Assembly: GCF_900100355.1 (NCBI RefSeq)
Contig: NZ_FNFH01000001.1
Coordinates: 324,963-388,962 of the forward strand
DNA length: 64,000 nt
Reading direction: 5' to 3'
Source: Microbulbifer yueqingensis
Lineage (GTDB): Bacteria; Pseudomonadota; Gammaproteobacteria; Pseudomonadales; Cellvibrionaceae
A program made the translations under genes and the position numbers. Positions 8,577 through 18,130 of this stretch are shown piece after piece. The notes under the pieces are model-generated. The model saw nothing but the letters and a program-made list of their open reading frames with translations, had not been told where the DNA came from and ran no database searches. Each line of letters begins with the position of its first letter. Positions within the stretch are counted from its first letter, which is position 1.

Positions 8577-8798
8577 CTTCGCCCTCCGGGCGCCCCACCT
8601 TCATTCTCTCCGGTTTCGCTGCGCCCCGCCGCGGGACCGGCTGTCCCCTGGCTACCCGCCAGGCGTGCTGACCGACCTGCTGACCGGGCAGTTTCGGCCA
8701 ACTGGTTCTAAACTCTGGTGACAGACCAGAAGCGGTGAATTCTACGCCAGACACCGGTTTGGCAGTGCCGCACCCACCGAGTTTGAGGAGAGCAGATC

Positions 8799-9329
8799 AT
8801 GAAACCTAGCTGTCGTTTACTTCTGGGCGCCGCGGCTCTGTCGCTGGCTTCTTTTGCGCATGCGGACGTGGTCATCGAGATGCACGCGGTGAGCAAGGAC
8901 GGCGTGGGCAAGCCCATTGGCAAGGTGGTGGCCACCCAGTCAAAGTACGGCGTGGTCTTCACGCCGATGCTCGAGGGCCTGCCCTCGCGCGGTACCCTCC
9001 ACGGCTTTCACGTGCACCAGAATCCCAGCTGCGAGCCGGCCGAAAAGAATGGCAAGGTAGTGGCCGCCCTCTCCGCCGGCGGCCATTACGACCCCAAGAG
9101 CACCAATCGCCACAGCTTTCCCTGGGGGACCGGCCACCTGGGCGACCTGCCGGCACTCTATGTGGATCAAGACGGCAAGGCTTCCAGCCCGGTGCTGGCC
9201 CCGCGCCTGAAGCTTTCGGACCTGAAGGGCCGCGCATTGATGATCCACGCCGGCGGTGACAATTACTCGGACGAACCCAAGGCCCTGGGCGGTGGCGGTC
9301 CCCGCGTCGCGTGCGGCGTGATCCGCTGA
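8799..9329 (+). CDS. sodC: Periplasmic Cu/Zn superoxide dismutase
   Basis: 176-residue exported enzyme that dismutates superoxide in the periplasm. A signal peptide ends at FAHA-D. Metal ligands are visible in [26 protein letters not shown] and [11 protein letters not shown]. The disulfide pair is the Cys of NPSC with the Cys of RVACGVIR, which also holds the conserved Arg. The ribosome site GAGGAG lies about 10 bases before the ATG. It stands alone apart from a tiny gene 10 bases downstream. Confidence 0.97.
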   Translation: MKPSCRLLLGAAALSLASFAHADVVIEMHAVSKDGVGKPIGKVVATQSKYGVVFTPMLEGLPSRGTLHGFHVHQNPSCEPAEKNGKVVAALSAGGHYDPKSTNRHSFPWGTGHLGDLPALYVDQDGKASSPVLAPRLKLSDLKGRALMIHAGGDNYSDEPKALGGGGPRVACGVIR

Positions 9330-9339
9330 GAGCACCGCG

Positions 9340-9471
9340 ATGGCGCGCCTGGCGGTAGTCCTGTTCCTGGTCCTGCTGTTGCTGGCCCTGGCAGGGGCCA
9401 TCCAGCAATGCAGCAAGGACGACCGCCAGGTATCGGATGAAGCGCCAACCACCGGGGCGGGCGCGGACTGA
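9340..9471 (+). CDS. Possible 43-residue membrane peptide
   Basis: Very small open frame that starts 10 bases after the sodC stop. It encodes one strongly hydrophobic helix (LAVVLFLVLLLLALAGAI) followed by QQC and a short polar, acidic tail. It could be a single-span membrane peptide or an unprocessed signal-like sequence. No family was recognised and no strong ribosome site is visible, so it may be translated only by coupling to sodC. Existence is uncertain. Confidence 0.35.
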   Translation: MARLAVVLFLVLLLLALAGAIQQCSKDDRQVSDEAPTTGAGAD

Positions 9472-9498
9472 TATCCCGGCCCCGCCCCCTTACCGTTA

Positions 9499-10209
9499 TC
9501 AGCGGATCAGGGACACCTGTCGCGCGTAGGTGTACTCCTGCAGCCCGAAGTGACCATACGGGTAGCTGTAGGTGGCGTGCTCGCCGGCGATGCGGCTCGA
9601 GTGAATACCGCCTACGGTGCACACTCCCGTGGCACAGACAATCTGGTCCGACCAGCTCTTGATCGAGTACACCCGGTTGGCGATTGGCCTGCCGTAAAGC
9701 CAGTCGAGGAACGGGCTCGAGACCGACAGTCCGTAAGTGCCACAGGTACTGTTGTAGACGTTGAACGGATAGGTTCCGCATGTCCACAACCCGCGATAGG
9801 CCCCTGCCACACCGACAAAGGCATCCACCCAGTTTTCCCGGCCGAGCTTGATGATCTGCTGTGCCGCCAGGGTCACTCCCATCGAGTGCCCGATCACATC
9901 GATTTGCCCGCTGCACGAGGTTTCAATCGCCAGCTCGATGGCATCCCGCACCGGGATTTCCTCCGGGCCATCGTGGTTGTTGCAGGCAGCACAGGACTTT
10001 GAACCCCAGTCCGGCCGGAAAATCTGCGCGGCGGCGTAACCCTCTCCCAGCAGTGCCTGGTACGTGTTGTCCCAGTCCGCCGGCGAGCCGGTATTGCCGT
10101 GTACCAGCACCACGCTGTCCAGGCAGGCGGCCGCCCTTACCGGGACCAGCAGGCACCAGAAAAGCAGCATCGGGATGAGCAGGCGGGATATATGTGTTTT
10201 GTCGTTCAT
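9499..10209 (-). CDS. Secreted lipase/esterase, alpha/beta hydrolase (lipase class 2-like)
   Basis: About 236 residues. The ATG at 10207-10209, preceded by GAGAGAG, gives a signal peptide (SRLLIPMLLFWCLLVPVRAA); the frame upstream lacks such features. The oxyanion segment is VVLVHGNTG and the nucleophile elbow is GHSMG. A GHFG near the C-terminus supplies the likely catalytic His. Several cysteines (KSCAACNN, TSC, TCGTY, TCGTYG, CATGVC) suggest disulfides in the exported form. This matches small secreted triacylglycerol lipases of class 2. It is transcribed divergently from the next gene. Confidence 0.85.
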   Translation of the reverse strand: MNDKTHISRLLIPMLLFWCLLVPVRAAACLDSVVLVHGNTGSPADWDNTYQALLGEGYAAAQIFRPDWGSKSCAACNNHDGPEEIPVRDAIELAIETSCSGQIDVIGHSMGVTLAAQQIIKLGRENWVDAFVGVAGAYRGLWTCGTYPFNVYNSTCGTYGLSVSSPFLDWLYGRPIANRVYSIKSWSDQIVCATGVCTVGGIHSSRIAGEHATYSYPYGHFGLQEYTYARQVSLIR

Positions 10210-10417
10210 GGTTTCTCTCTCGCTGGAGGCGTCCCGGCTATGGCGCGCCGGGGTAATGCCGATGGATTGCAAGCCCGACAGCATCACCCCGCATCCCTCG
10301 TGGGGCGAACCAGACCCTCGCTGCTACAATTCTCGGCATTGGCGGTGGCAGTGGAATCCGACCTAGGTGGCACTTGGTCGCGTCCGGCCACCCTCCTTTG
10401 GCTCGCGGGCAGGTCCC

Positions 10418-10972
10418 ATGGCACGTTTTTTCTCGATTCTGGCGCTAGCGCTGGTGATTATTGCCGGGGTGGCTTACCTGTATTTTTCCAGCCGGGAAGT
10501 CGAAGTGCGCTTCAGCGAGGCACAGATACAGCAAGCCCTGCAGCGCAGCCTGCCGGTGACCCGGACCTACCTGGTGATATTCGAGCTGACCCTGGACAAC
10601 CCCCGCGTAGAGCTGGCCGAGGATACCGGTCGGGTGCAGGCCGGCCTCGACATCACGCTGGCGATCAACTCCCGGGAGGGCAGCAAGGATTTTCGCGGCT
10701 CTGCAGACATTTCCGGCGTGCCTTCGTTTGCGAGCCCGGAAGCGGCATTTTACCTGCAGGCGATTGAAGTAGAGCGTCTGGAAATAGCCGGGTTGGGAGA
10801 TGAGCAACTTGAACGGGCGCGCAGCGCCGTACAGCTGGCCCTGTCCGAATACTACCGGCACCACCCCATCTACCGGCTGAAAGGCGAGAGCATCCGGCAA
10901 CGCCTCGCACGCATGGCCCTGAAGGATGTCGAGATCGATGGCGACGAGGTAGTGATTACTCTCGGGCCCTAG
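10418..10972 (+). CDS. DUF1439 family membrane-anchored protein
   Basis: 184 residues with an N-terminal membrane or signal helix (FFSILALALVIIAGVAYLYF) and a folded periplasmic domain with REVEVRFSEAQIQQALQRSLP, typical of DUF1439 (E. coli YceB is one member). Unlike YceB there is no lipobox Cys, so this one is probably anchored by the helix. Function is unknown; the fold is thought to bind lipid-like ligands. The ATG at 10418 is chosen because upstream codons in frame do not look coding. Its end overlaps the convergent antiporter gene by 17 bases. Confidence 0.8.
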   Translation: MARFFSILALALVIIAGVAYLYFSSREVEVRFSEAQIQQALQRSLPVTRTYLVIFELTLDNPRVELAEDTGRVQAGLDITLAINSREGSKDFRGSADISGVPSFASPEAAFYLQAIEVERLEIAGLGDEQLERARSAVQLALSEYYRHHPIYRLKGESIRQRLARMALKDVEIDGDEVVITLGP

Positions 10973-12227
10973 CCTTTTCCGCAGCCTCGGCGGCAGATAT
11001 CTTGTTGATGAGGAACCGACTGGTGGTCCCCTGCACCAGCAGGGAAAACAGCACCACGCCAAATACCATCGACTGCACCGTGTACCAGTAGGGAAGCTCG
11101 GTAGGCAGGGCGAGCACCAGCGCCAGCGCGATCACTCCGCGCAGCCCGCCCCAGCTCAAAACCACCCGCCAGGGCTTGGGGATCGGCGGGCCCACATAGC
11201 CGCTCAGCGGCGCTACCAGGAAGATAGCCAGTGCCCGCGCACCGACTGCGCCGGCAATCGCCATCACCATCGCCAACCACTGCTGGGTAAACATAGCGGG
11301 AGTAATTACCAGCCCCATGATCACGAAGACCAGTGCGGTAAATAACAGTGCCAGCCATTCCCAGGTCGACCCCGCGTCGGCCAGGTACGTCTTTTCCTGC
11401 TCCCGCAGGCAGGCACGCGCGACAATGGCGCAGGTCATCACGGCCAGGATACCCGAGACGTGCAACACGTGCTCGGCCAGGTAGAAAGTCCCGAATGCCG
11501 ACAGTACCAGTGCCACCAGCGCAGCGCCGGCCGAGCGCAGGAAGAGCACGACGATTGCCGTCACCAGGCCACAGAGGAGCCCCAGGGCCAGGCCACCGAA
11601 GAAAATCACCACGAAATACAGCGCGATGGCGCCTGCACCGGCCAGCGGTTCGCCGGTGCTCGCCGCACCCTCCATTACACTGTGGCTGGCCACACCGAGC
11701 ACCAGCGAGAACAGCACGATCGCAGCCGCATCGTTGAACAGGCTTTCGCCCTCCACCAGTGTCAACAGTTCCTCGTCCGCGTCCGTTTGCCGCAGCTTGT
11801 TGATCACTGCCACCGGATCGGTAGCGGCCAGGATGGCGCCAGTGAGGAAAGCTGCGATCCAGGGAAAGCCCGGGTGGTCGATGCCGTAATAGAGCAGTAC
11901 GCCGGTCAGCAGCGCCGTTATGACCATCCCCAGGGTGGCCAGGAGCACAATCGGGCCCAGCCAGCGTTTCAGTAGCGCCGGCTTGATGCGCCAGGCGGCC
12001 TCGAAGATCAGCACCGGCAGGATTACGAAAAAGACCAGCTGCTGCATGTTGTCGGCGCGGATGCCGGTGTCGAAATCGATCACTGGCAACAATATACCCG
12101 CCCCCACCCCGGCGATCAGGCATCCGAGGGTATTGTCGGTGCGCAGCACTCGCGCCAGGACCAGCCCGGCCAGGGCAGCCACCGCCATATACAGCCCCTG
12201 CCCCACCAGGACGGTAACGCCTTCCAT
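10956..12227 (-). CDS. NhaP-type sodium/proton antiporter (CPA1)
   Basis: 423-residue inner-membrane antiporter with about 12 hydrophobic helices. CPA1 signatures are clear: AATDPVAVI (the ion-binding Asp) and EGESLFNDAAAIVLF. It exchanges cytoplasmic Na+ or K+ for protons in pH and salt homeostasis. It starts 13 bases after the GltB-like gene on the same strand, so they are probably co-transcribed. It has no large cytoplasmic regulatory tail. Ion preference cannot be read from the sequence. Together with nhaA at 45.5 kb it supports a saline habitat. Confidence 0.93.
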   Translation of the reverse strand: MEGVTVLVGQGLYMAVAALAGLVLARVLRTDNTLGCLIAGVGAGILLPVIDFDTGIRADNMQQLVFFVILPVLIFEAAWRIKPALLKRWLGPIVLLATLGMVITALLTGVLLYYGIDHPGFPWIAAFLTGAILAATDPVAVINKLRQTDADEELLTLVEGESLFNDAAAIVLFSLVLGVASHSVMEGAASTGEPLAGAGAIALYFVVIFFGGLALGLLCGLVTAIVVLFLRSAGAALVALVLSAFGTFYLAEHVLHVSGILAVMTCAIVARACLREQEKTYLADAGSTWEWLALLFTALVFVIMGLVITPAMFTQQWLAMVMAIAGAVGARALAIFLVAPLSGYVGPPIPKPWRVVLSWGGLRGVIALALVLALPTELPYWYTVQSMVFGVVLFSLLVQGTTSRFLINKISAAEAAEKARARE

Positions 12228-12240
12228 CTTTGCGCCTCTC

Positions 12241-13785
12241 CTATTCCACGCCGCGGTCGCTGGCGATGACGGACTTCGGCTTCACTTCCGGCACCAGCTC
12301 ACTGAGCGGCACAGCCATGCCGCGCTCATTGATCACCTCCACGTGGTGGCGGCGCAGCTGGCGCGGTTCCGTAACACCGCAGGAATGCGCGATATAGCCG
12401 ACCTCGTAAGCCATATTGCGGGCGTAATTGTAGACCCGCTCTGCCTTGTTCACCGGGTCCAGCCCCTGCTGTAAATCGGGGTTATGGGTAGTGACGCCAG
12501 TGGGACAGGTGTTCCTGTTGCATTGCATGGCCTGGATACAACCGAGGGAAAACATGAATCCGCGCCCGCAATTGACGAAGTCCGCGCCCATCGCAATTGC
12601 CCAGGCCACCATCGATGGCGTCAGCAGCTTGCCGGCACAGATTACCTTGATGCGCCCGCGCATACCGTACTGGTCCAGCAGGTCCACCACCAGCGGCAGG
12701 CTGCGGTTAAGGGGTAGCCCCACGTAGTCCATCAGGCTCTGGGGCGCCGCACCGCTGCCGCCATCGGCACTGTCGATAGTAATAAAGTCCGGCGCGCTCT
12801 CGGGGCCACGCAACTGGATCGCCTCGCACATCTTGTGCAACCAGTCGGTGGATCCGATCACGCACTTGAAGCCGGTGGGCTTGCCGGTGACATTGCGAAT
12901 GCGCACGATCATATCCAGCAACCCGTCCACAGAATCAAACTCGGGATGACCATTGGGGCTGATGGAATCCTCACCCTCGGGGATTCCCCTCACCCGGGCT
13001 ATTTCCCCGGTGACTTTAATCCCCGGCAGGATTCCCCCCTTGCCGGGCTTGGCGCCCTGTGACAGCTTCAGCTCGAACATCCGCACCTGCTCATGCGCCG
13101 CCACCCGGGCCAGTTTTTCGTCTGACAACAGGCCCTTTTCATCGCGCACACCATATTTGGCGGTCCCGATCTGGAAGACGATGTCGCACCCCCCTTCCAG
13201 GTGGTACGGCGCCAGCCCCCCTTCACCGGTGTTGAGCCAGACGCCGGCCCTGGCCGCACCGTGGGACAGGGCCTTCACCGCCGGTACCGACAGGGCACCG
13301 AAACTCATACCGGAAATATTGAAAAACGAGCTGGTGGTGTAGGGCTGCGCGGCAAACCCCTCCCCCACCGTGACCGGCGTCGGCGGTACCGCATCCTTTT
13401 CCAGTGTCGGGAAAGGATCATTGAGGAAGAGGACATCTCCCGGCTGGTTCAGGGGGCGCGTAGAACCGAACGCCAGCGTGGAGTCCACATTCTTGGCCGC
13501 GCGGTAGACCCAGCTGCGCTGCGCGCGATTGAACGGCAATTCCTCCCGGTCGAGGGCAAAGAAATACTGGCGGAAAAACTCGCCCAGGTGCTCGAATTTG
13601 TAGCGCAGGTGGCCGATCACCGGATAGTTGCGGCGGATCGCGTGCTTTGTCTGGCTTATATCGGACAGGTAGAGGTAGACGATGTACAACACCAACAGCA
13701 CCAGCGCAAATGCAAACAGTAGCGCGAATACCTGCAAAACCTGCACCGCGAAGGCACGAATGGCCTCTACTGCCGCCAGGTCCAT
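12241..13785 (-). CDS. GltB-like FMN-binding protein (glutamate synthase family)
   Basis: 514 residues with one N-terminal membrane helix (VLQVFALLFAFALVLLVLYI) and a glutamate-synthase-type FMN barrel. Recognisable parts are FFNISGMSFGALS, GEGG, DFITIDSADGGSGAAP, and a C-terminal CX5CX4C cluster motif (CIQAMQCNRNTC) as in the 3Fe-4S site of GltB. The glutaminase domain is absent. Members of this stand-alone family have no firmly known reaction. The ATG at 13785 is supported by GGGGAGAG upstream. It is divergent from the hemerythrin gene and followed closely by the antiporter. Confidence 0.9.
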   Translation of the reverse strand: MDLAAVEAIRAFAVQVLQVFALLFAFALVLLVLYIVYLYLSDISQTKHAIRRNYPVIGHLRYKFEHLGEFFRQYFFALDREELPFNRAQRSWVYRAAKNVDSTLAFGSTRPLNQPGDVLFLNDPFPTLEKDAVPPTPVTVGEGFAAQPYTTSSFFNISGMSFGALSVPAVKALSHGAARAGVWLNTGEGGLAPYHLEGGCDIVFQIGTAKYGVRDEKGLLSDEKLARVAAHEQVRMFELKLSQGAKPGKGGILPGIKVTGEIARVRGIPEGEDSISPNGHPEFDSVDGLLDMIVRIRNVTGKPTGFKCVIGSTDWLHKMCEAIQLRGPESAPDFITIDSADGGSGAAPQSLMDYVGLPLNRSLPLVVDLLDQYGMRGRIKVICAGKLLTPSMVAWAIAMGADFVNCGRGFMFSLGCIQAMQCNRNTCPTGVTTHNPDLQQGLDPVNKAERVYNYARNMAYEVGYIAHSCGVTEPRQLRRHHVEVINERGMAVPLSELVPEVKPKSVIASDRGVE

Positions 13786-13973
13786 AAGCTCTCTCCCCCT
13801 GAAAATTCCGTCTGCTTGTGCAGGCAAGCGTACTACGCCCGGCATATCACTCCCAGTCTTGCATCCGGGACGCCACCCGACCGGCACGCATGAGGCCCCC
13901 CTGGCCTAAACTCCCTGTTCAGGCGCAGCGCCTGCACCCGGGTCCCCACCTTCCATCACCAGCGGGAGCAACC

Positions 13974-14414
13974 ATGGACATCTACGAGCGACTGAAGAAA
14001 GACCACGAAACACAGCGCGAGCTGGCCGCCGACATCATGCATACCTCGGGCGACAGCCCCGAGCGGAGATCGCTCTGGAAAGATTACCGACGCGAGGCCG
14101 AGGCCCATGCGGCAGCGGAGGAACAGGTGTTCTACGCCGCCCTGATGGAGAAGCCGGCCGGCCAGGACAAGGCGCGGCATAGCGTGGCCGAGCACAAGCA
14201 GGCTGCAGACATCATCGAGGAACTCGCCGATGTGGATATGGGCAGCGGCGGCTGGATCCAGAAGTTCGAAAAGCTCAAGGAGCTGCTGGAGCACCACATG
14301 GACGAGGAGGAGCAGGAAATCTTCCAGTGTGCCAGGCAGGTCATCGATGACGACCGTGCCAGCGAGATGCCCGGGGAGTTCGACCAGCGCAAGAACAGGG
14401 AGCTGGGATCCTGA
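13974..14414 (+). CDS. Hemerythrin HHE-domain protein
   Basis: 146-residue four-helix protein with the di-iron hemerythrin pattern: His in KKDHETQRELAAD, HAAAEEQVFY, EHKQAADIIEEL, and HHMDEEEQEIF. Such proteins bind oxygen or NO, or sense redox state. The ATG at 13974 is preceded by GGGAG. It lies 3.7 kb from the NO-reductase locus and has no obvious NsrR palindrome, so common regulation is not shown. RIC at 18.1 kb is a second HHE-type protein in the window. Confidence 0.9.
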   Translation: MDIYERLKKDHETQRELAADIMHTSGDSPERRSLWKDYRREAEAHAAAEEQVFYAALMEKPAGQDKARHSVAEHKQAADIIEELADVDMGSGGWIQKFEKLKELLEHHMDEEEQEIFQCARQVIDDDRASEMPGEFDQRKNRELGS

Positions 14415-14496
14415 CCCGGAGGGGGACTCCGCTCTTGCGCCGTGAGTAGGTCGCACCCTAAACTGTACATCCATACAGCATTCGGCGTTATCCCCC

Positions 14497-15591
14497 ATGG
14501 CCAACGACCACTCCGCCAATCCCCTGCGCCCCAGGACCGGGCGCGGAGCCGCCAGTAATCTCGCCGGCCGTTTCGTGCCGTGCACCAGCACCCGCGAGGG
14601 TGACGGCTGGGAAACAGAGCTGGAACCGCTCGAACGCCTGGAGACCGAGGCGGTCGAGGAGAAAGCAAAGAGTATCATCGCCACCAATCGCTCCCCGGAC
14701 CTGCCGTTCAGCCAGTCCATCAATCCCTACCGGGGCTGTGAGCACGGCTGCATCTACTGTTACGCGCGGCCGGCCCACGCCTATATGGACCTGTCGCCGG
14801 GCCTGGACTTCGAGAGCCGCCTGTTTTACAAGGCCAACGCCGCCGAATTGCTGGAGCGGGCCCTGCGCCGGGAGAGTTACCGCTGCAGTCCCATCGCACT
14901 GGGCTCCAATACCGACCCCTACCAGCCACTCGAACGGGAAAAGCAGGTGACCCGCCAGTTGCTGCAGGTAATGCAGCGCTTCAACCAGCCGGTCACCATC
15001 GTCACCAAGGGACAGCTGATCCTGCGCGACCTGCCGCTGCTGGCGGAGATGGCACAGGACAACCTGTGCCGGGTAGCCATCAGCGTCACCACTCTCAGCA
15101 ATGACCTGAAACGCAGGCTGGAGCCCCGCACCGCGGGGCCCGCCGCCCGGCTGCGCGTCCTGGAGACGCTGTCACAGGCCGGTATACCCACTGCGGTCAT
15201 GGCCGCCCCGATGATCCCGGCCCTCAACGACTGCGAGCTGGAGGATATCCTGTCGCGGGCAACCGGCGCCGGGGCCACCCGGGCCGCCTATATCCTGTTG
15301 CGCCTGCCCCACGAGGTGGCGCCGCTGTTTCGCCAGTGGCTGGAGGTGCACTACCCGGAGCGGGCCGCGCATGTAATGAGCATCGTGCAGCAGAGTCGCG
15401 GCGGCCGCGACTACCAGAGCGATTTCGCCCAGCGCCAGGCCGGCACCGGCGTCTTCGCCCGGCTGCTGCAGCAACGCTTCCGGGTGGCCTGCCGGAAACT
15501 GGGCCTGAACACAGGGGACGAGGGACTGGATTGCAGCCGCTTTCGCCGGCCGCCACGCCCCGGCGACCAAGGTGACCTGTTCAGTTTGTAA
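14497..15591 (+). CDS. PA0069-family radical SAM protein
   Basis: 364-residue radical SAM enzyme. The cluster motif is CEHGCIYCYARP (CX3CX2C), preceded by INPYRGC as in the SPL-like/PA0069 group. Other segments are GSNTDPYQPLEREKQVTR, TKG, and AISVTTL. The C-terminus ends in PGDQGDLFSL, typical of this family. The reaction is unknown; relatives resemble spore photoproduct lyase, so DNA or RNA photoproduct repair has been proposed for the wider group. It is monocistronic and ends at the bidirectional terminator shared with norB. Confidence 0.92.
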   Translation: MANDHSANPLRPRTGRGAASNLAGRFVPCTSTREGDGWETELEPLERLETEAVEEKAKSIIATNRSPDLPFSQSINPYRGCEHGCIYCYARPAHAYMDLSPGLDFESRLFYKANAAELLERALRRESYRCSPIALGSNTDPYQPLEREKQVTRQLLQVMQRFNQPVTIVTKGQLILRDLPLLAEMAQDNLCRVAISVTTLSNDLKRRLEPRTAGPAARLRVLETLSQAGIPTAVMAAPMIPALNDCELEDILSRATGAGATRAAYILLRLPHEVAPLFRQWLEVHYPERAAHVMSIVQQSRGGRDYQSDFAQRQAGTGVFARLLQQRFRVACRKLGLNTGDEGLDCSRFRRPPRPGDQGDLFSL

Positions 15592-15663
15592 GGCATTTGC
15601 AGGGATAAAGGGGGTGGCTGCAGGGGCCTGGCACCCCGGCATACGCCGCTAGCGCCGCCACAT

Positions 15664-15691
15664 AAAAAAGGCGATGCAATGCATCGCCTTT
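15664..15691 (-). terminator. Rho-independent terminator of norB, probably bidirectional
   Basis: A 12-bp self-complementary stem (AAAGGCGATGCA / TGCATCGCCTTT, 15667-15691) sits 53 bases past the norB stop. On the minus strand it runs into TTTTTTATG, a good intrinsic terminator. On the plus strand a short TTT follows, which may also end the radical SAM transcript. Confidence 0.85.
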
Positions 15692-15743
15692 CAGCCAGGC
15701 CGGGGAGCCCAACTCCCCGGTTACGATTGAGGGGGCGGGTGCG

Positions 15744-18113
15744 CTAGCGCGTCTCGCCGCTATCAGCCAGTTGACCGGCTGTCATCTCGGCACCGGCGCT
15801 GAATCCCGGTGTGGTCTCTCCCGCATACTCCGGGAAGCCCCCGCGGCCGGAAATCGCCCGGTCGCCGGAAATCGTGCTGTCAGTTACCAGCAGTCCCTTG
15901 ACCACCTGCCAGGCCACCGCCAGCGCGCCGACGATAAACACCACGTCGCCGATAGTGCGCACCCAGCGCAGGGTCTGCAGCAGGCCGCCCTGCATAAAGC
16001 CCTCGCTGCGCGCATACCAGAGTCCCTCGGAGGCGCTGGCGACGAACTGGATGATGCCGACCGGCAGCAGGCTGGTGAACAGCATCAGCACCAGGCCGCC
16101 GTTCAGCCACCAGAAAGCGGTTTTCATCAGCTTCTCGTCAAACACCAGTGACGGGCGGATATAGCGCAATACCAGCAGGGTGAAGCCGAGCGCGAGGAAA
16201 CCGTAGACCCCGAACAGCGCCGCATGGGCGTGGGTGGCGGTGGTATTCAGGCCCTGCACATAGTAGAGCGCGATCGGCGGGTTGATGGAGAAGCCCAGCA
16301 CGCCGGCGCCCAGCATATTCCAGAAGGCCACGGCGACGAAGAACATCAGCGGCCACTTCAGCTGCTGCATCCAGGGCGCGCGGCTCTTGAGGCTGTAATG
16401 CTCCCAGGCTTCGTAGCCCAGCACGATCAGCGGTACCACCTCGAGCGCACTGAAAGTCGCGCCTACCGCCATCACCGGCGTAGTAGTGCCCGAGAAATAG
16501 AGGTGGTGGAAGGTACCCGGTATGCCACCCAGCATGAACAGCGATGCCGAGCCCAGTGAAGCAATAGTAGCCAGGCGCTTGGATACCAGCCCCATGCTGC
16601 AGAAGATGAACGCCAGCGCCGCGGTGGCAAAGACCTCGAAGAAGCCCTCTACCCACAGGTGCACGATCCACCAGCGCCAGTACTCCATGATGGAGATGTG
16701 GGTCTTCTCACCGTAGAAGAAGCCGGCACCGTAGAACAGGCCGATGGCGATCACCGACGCCGTCAGCAGGGCGAGCAGGTGCTTGTCACCCGGCTGGCGC
16801 AGCGCCGGCACTATCGCGCGGAGCATCAGCACCAGCCAGAAGGCCACGCCAGTGAACTTGCCGATCTGCCAAAGGCGGCCAAGGTCAACGTATTCATAGC
16901 CCTGGTGTCCCAGCCAGAAACTCCACTCGGGCGGCATCACCTGGGCGATGGCCAGGTAGTTGCCGATAAACGAGCCCGCGACCACCGCCACCAGGGCCCA
17001 GAACAGGATGTCCACACCAAGTTTCTGGTACTTCGGGTCCCGCCCGCCATTGATGATCGGCGCCAGGAACAGGCCCGCGGCGAGAAAACCAGTGGCGATC
17101 CAGAATAGCGCCGACTGGATGTGCCAGGTGCGCACCAGGCTATAGGGGAACCACTTCGATGTATCTATCCCGTAAAAGCCCTGCCCCTCTACCGTGTAGT
17201 GGGCAGTAAAGCCACCCAGGAAGACCTGGAAGGTGAAGAGGGCCACCACGATAAACAGGTATTTGCCCAGTGCCCGTTGCGAAGGCGTGAGGGCGAAGCT
17301 GGTGAGCGGATCGGTGGCGGGCGCCACGGGATCCTCTTCGTCCTTGCTGCGGGCAAAAGACCAGACCCATACCAGGCCGCCGATGCCAGCGATCAGCAGC
17401 ACCACGCTGACAATGGACCAGACGATATTTTCCGCGGTCGGCACATTGTCGATCAGCGGCTCGTGGGGCCAGTTGTTGGTATAGGTGGCCCCGCCCGGTG
17501 TCCGCTCGGTCGCCGCGGCCCATGCCGTCCAGAAGAAGAACTCGGCCAGCCGCTCGCGGCGCTCGGCATTCGGCAGGGTCGCCTCCTTCATGGCGTAACT
17601 GCTGCGCGTCTGCTGCAGTTCCGGCGCATCGCCGAACAGGCGGTGGTAATACCCGGCAGTAGCGCGGATGGCCTCGAGCCGCCTTTCGGACACTACCAGC
17701 TCACCGGTCTGCGGGTCGAAGCTGTTGCTGCGATAGGCCCGCTTCAGCGCATACTGCAGGGCATTCTGCTGCGCGCCGTCCAGCTCATCGTAAGGCTGGC
17801 CGTAATTGTCCTGCGCGGCCAGCTCGAGCCAGTTCACCAGCTCCCGGTGCAGCCAGTCGGCAGTCCAGTCCGGCGCCTGGTAAGCGCCGTGGCCCCAGAC
17901 CGAGCCCAGCTGCATTCCCCCCACCGACTGCCATGCAGTCTGGCCGTCGAGGATACTCTCCCGCGTCATCAATACCGTGCCCTGCTCGGACACCACCTGG
18001 TCCGGTATCGGCGGGGCGGCGCGGTAGACCTCCTTGCCGACATAGCCCAGGATTCCGAAGGTCACCGCGAGGATCGCTATCAGCGTCCACCACAGCTTGT
18101 AATACTTCTTCAT
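15744..18113 (-). CDS. norB: Nitric-oxide reductase, quinol-dependent single-subunit type (qNOR)
   Basis: 789-residue inner-membrane haem-copper-family enzyme that reduces 2 NO to N2O with quinol electrons. The long N-terminal region (first helix, then a periplasmic domain with SVWGHGAYQAPDWTADWLHRE) is the quinol-type extension. The catalytic core has about 12 helices with haem and FeB histidines in regions such as RTWHIQSALFWIATG, WWIVHLWVEGFFEVFA, GTFHHLYFSG and THAHAALFGVYG. No norC is present, as expected for qNOR. It lies 17 bases after ric and is evidently NO-detoxifying, controlled by NsrR. Confidence 0.97.
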   Translation of the reverse strand: MKKYYKLWWTLIAILAVTFGILGYVGKEVYRAAPPIPDQVVSEQGTVLMTRESILDGQTAWQSVGGMQLGSVWGHGAYQAPDWTADWLHRELVNWLELAAQDNYGQPYDELDGAQQNALQYALKRAYRSNSFDPQTGELVVSERRLEAIRATAGYYHRLFGDAPELQQTRSSYAMKEATLPNAERRERLAEFFFWTAWAAATERTPGGATYTNNWPHEPLIDNVPTAENIVWSIVSVVLLIAGIGGLVWVWSFARSKDEEDPVAPATDPLTSFALTPSQRALGKYLFIVVALFTFQVFLGGFTAHYTVEGQGFYGIDTSKWFPYSLVRTWHIQSALFWIATGFLAAGLFLAPIINGGRDPKYQKLGVDILFWALVAVVAGSFIGNYLAIAQVMPPEWSFWLGHQGYEYVDLGRLWQIGKFTGVAFWLVLMLRAIVPALRQPGDKHLLALLTASVIAIGLFYGAGFFYGEKTHISIMEYWRWWIVHLWVEGFFEVFATAALAFIFCSMGLVSKRLATIASLGSASLFMLGGIPGTFHHLYFSGTTTPVMAVGATFSALEVVPLIVLGYEAWEHYSLKSRAPWMQQLKWPLMFFVAVAFWNMLGAGVLGFSINPPIALYYVQGLNTTATHAHAALFGVYGFLALGFTLLVLRYIRPSLVFDEKLMKTAFWWLNGGLVLMLFTSLLPVGIIQFVASASEGLWYARSEGFMQGGLLQTLRWVRTIGDVVFIVGALAVAWQVVKGLLVTDSTISGDRAISGRGGFPEYAGETTPGFSAGAEMTAGQLADSGETR

Positions 18114-18130
18114 GATTTCCCCCTAAGCCC

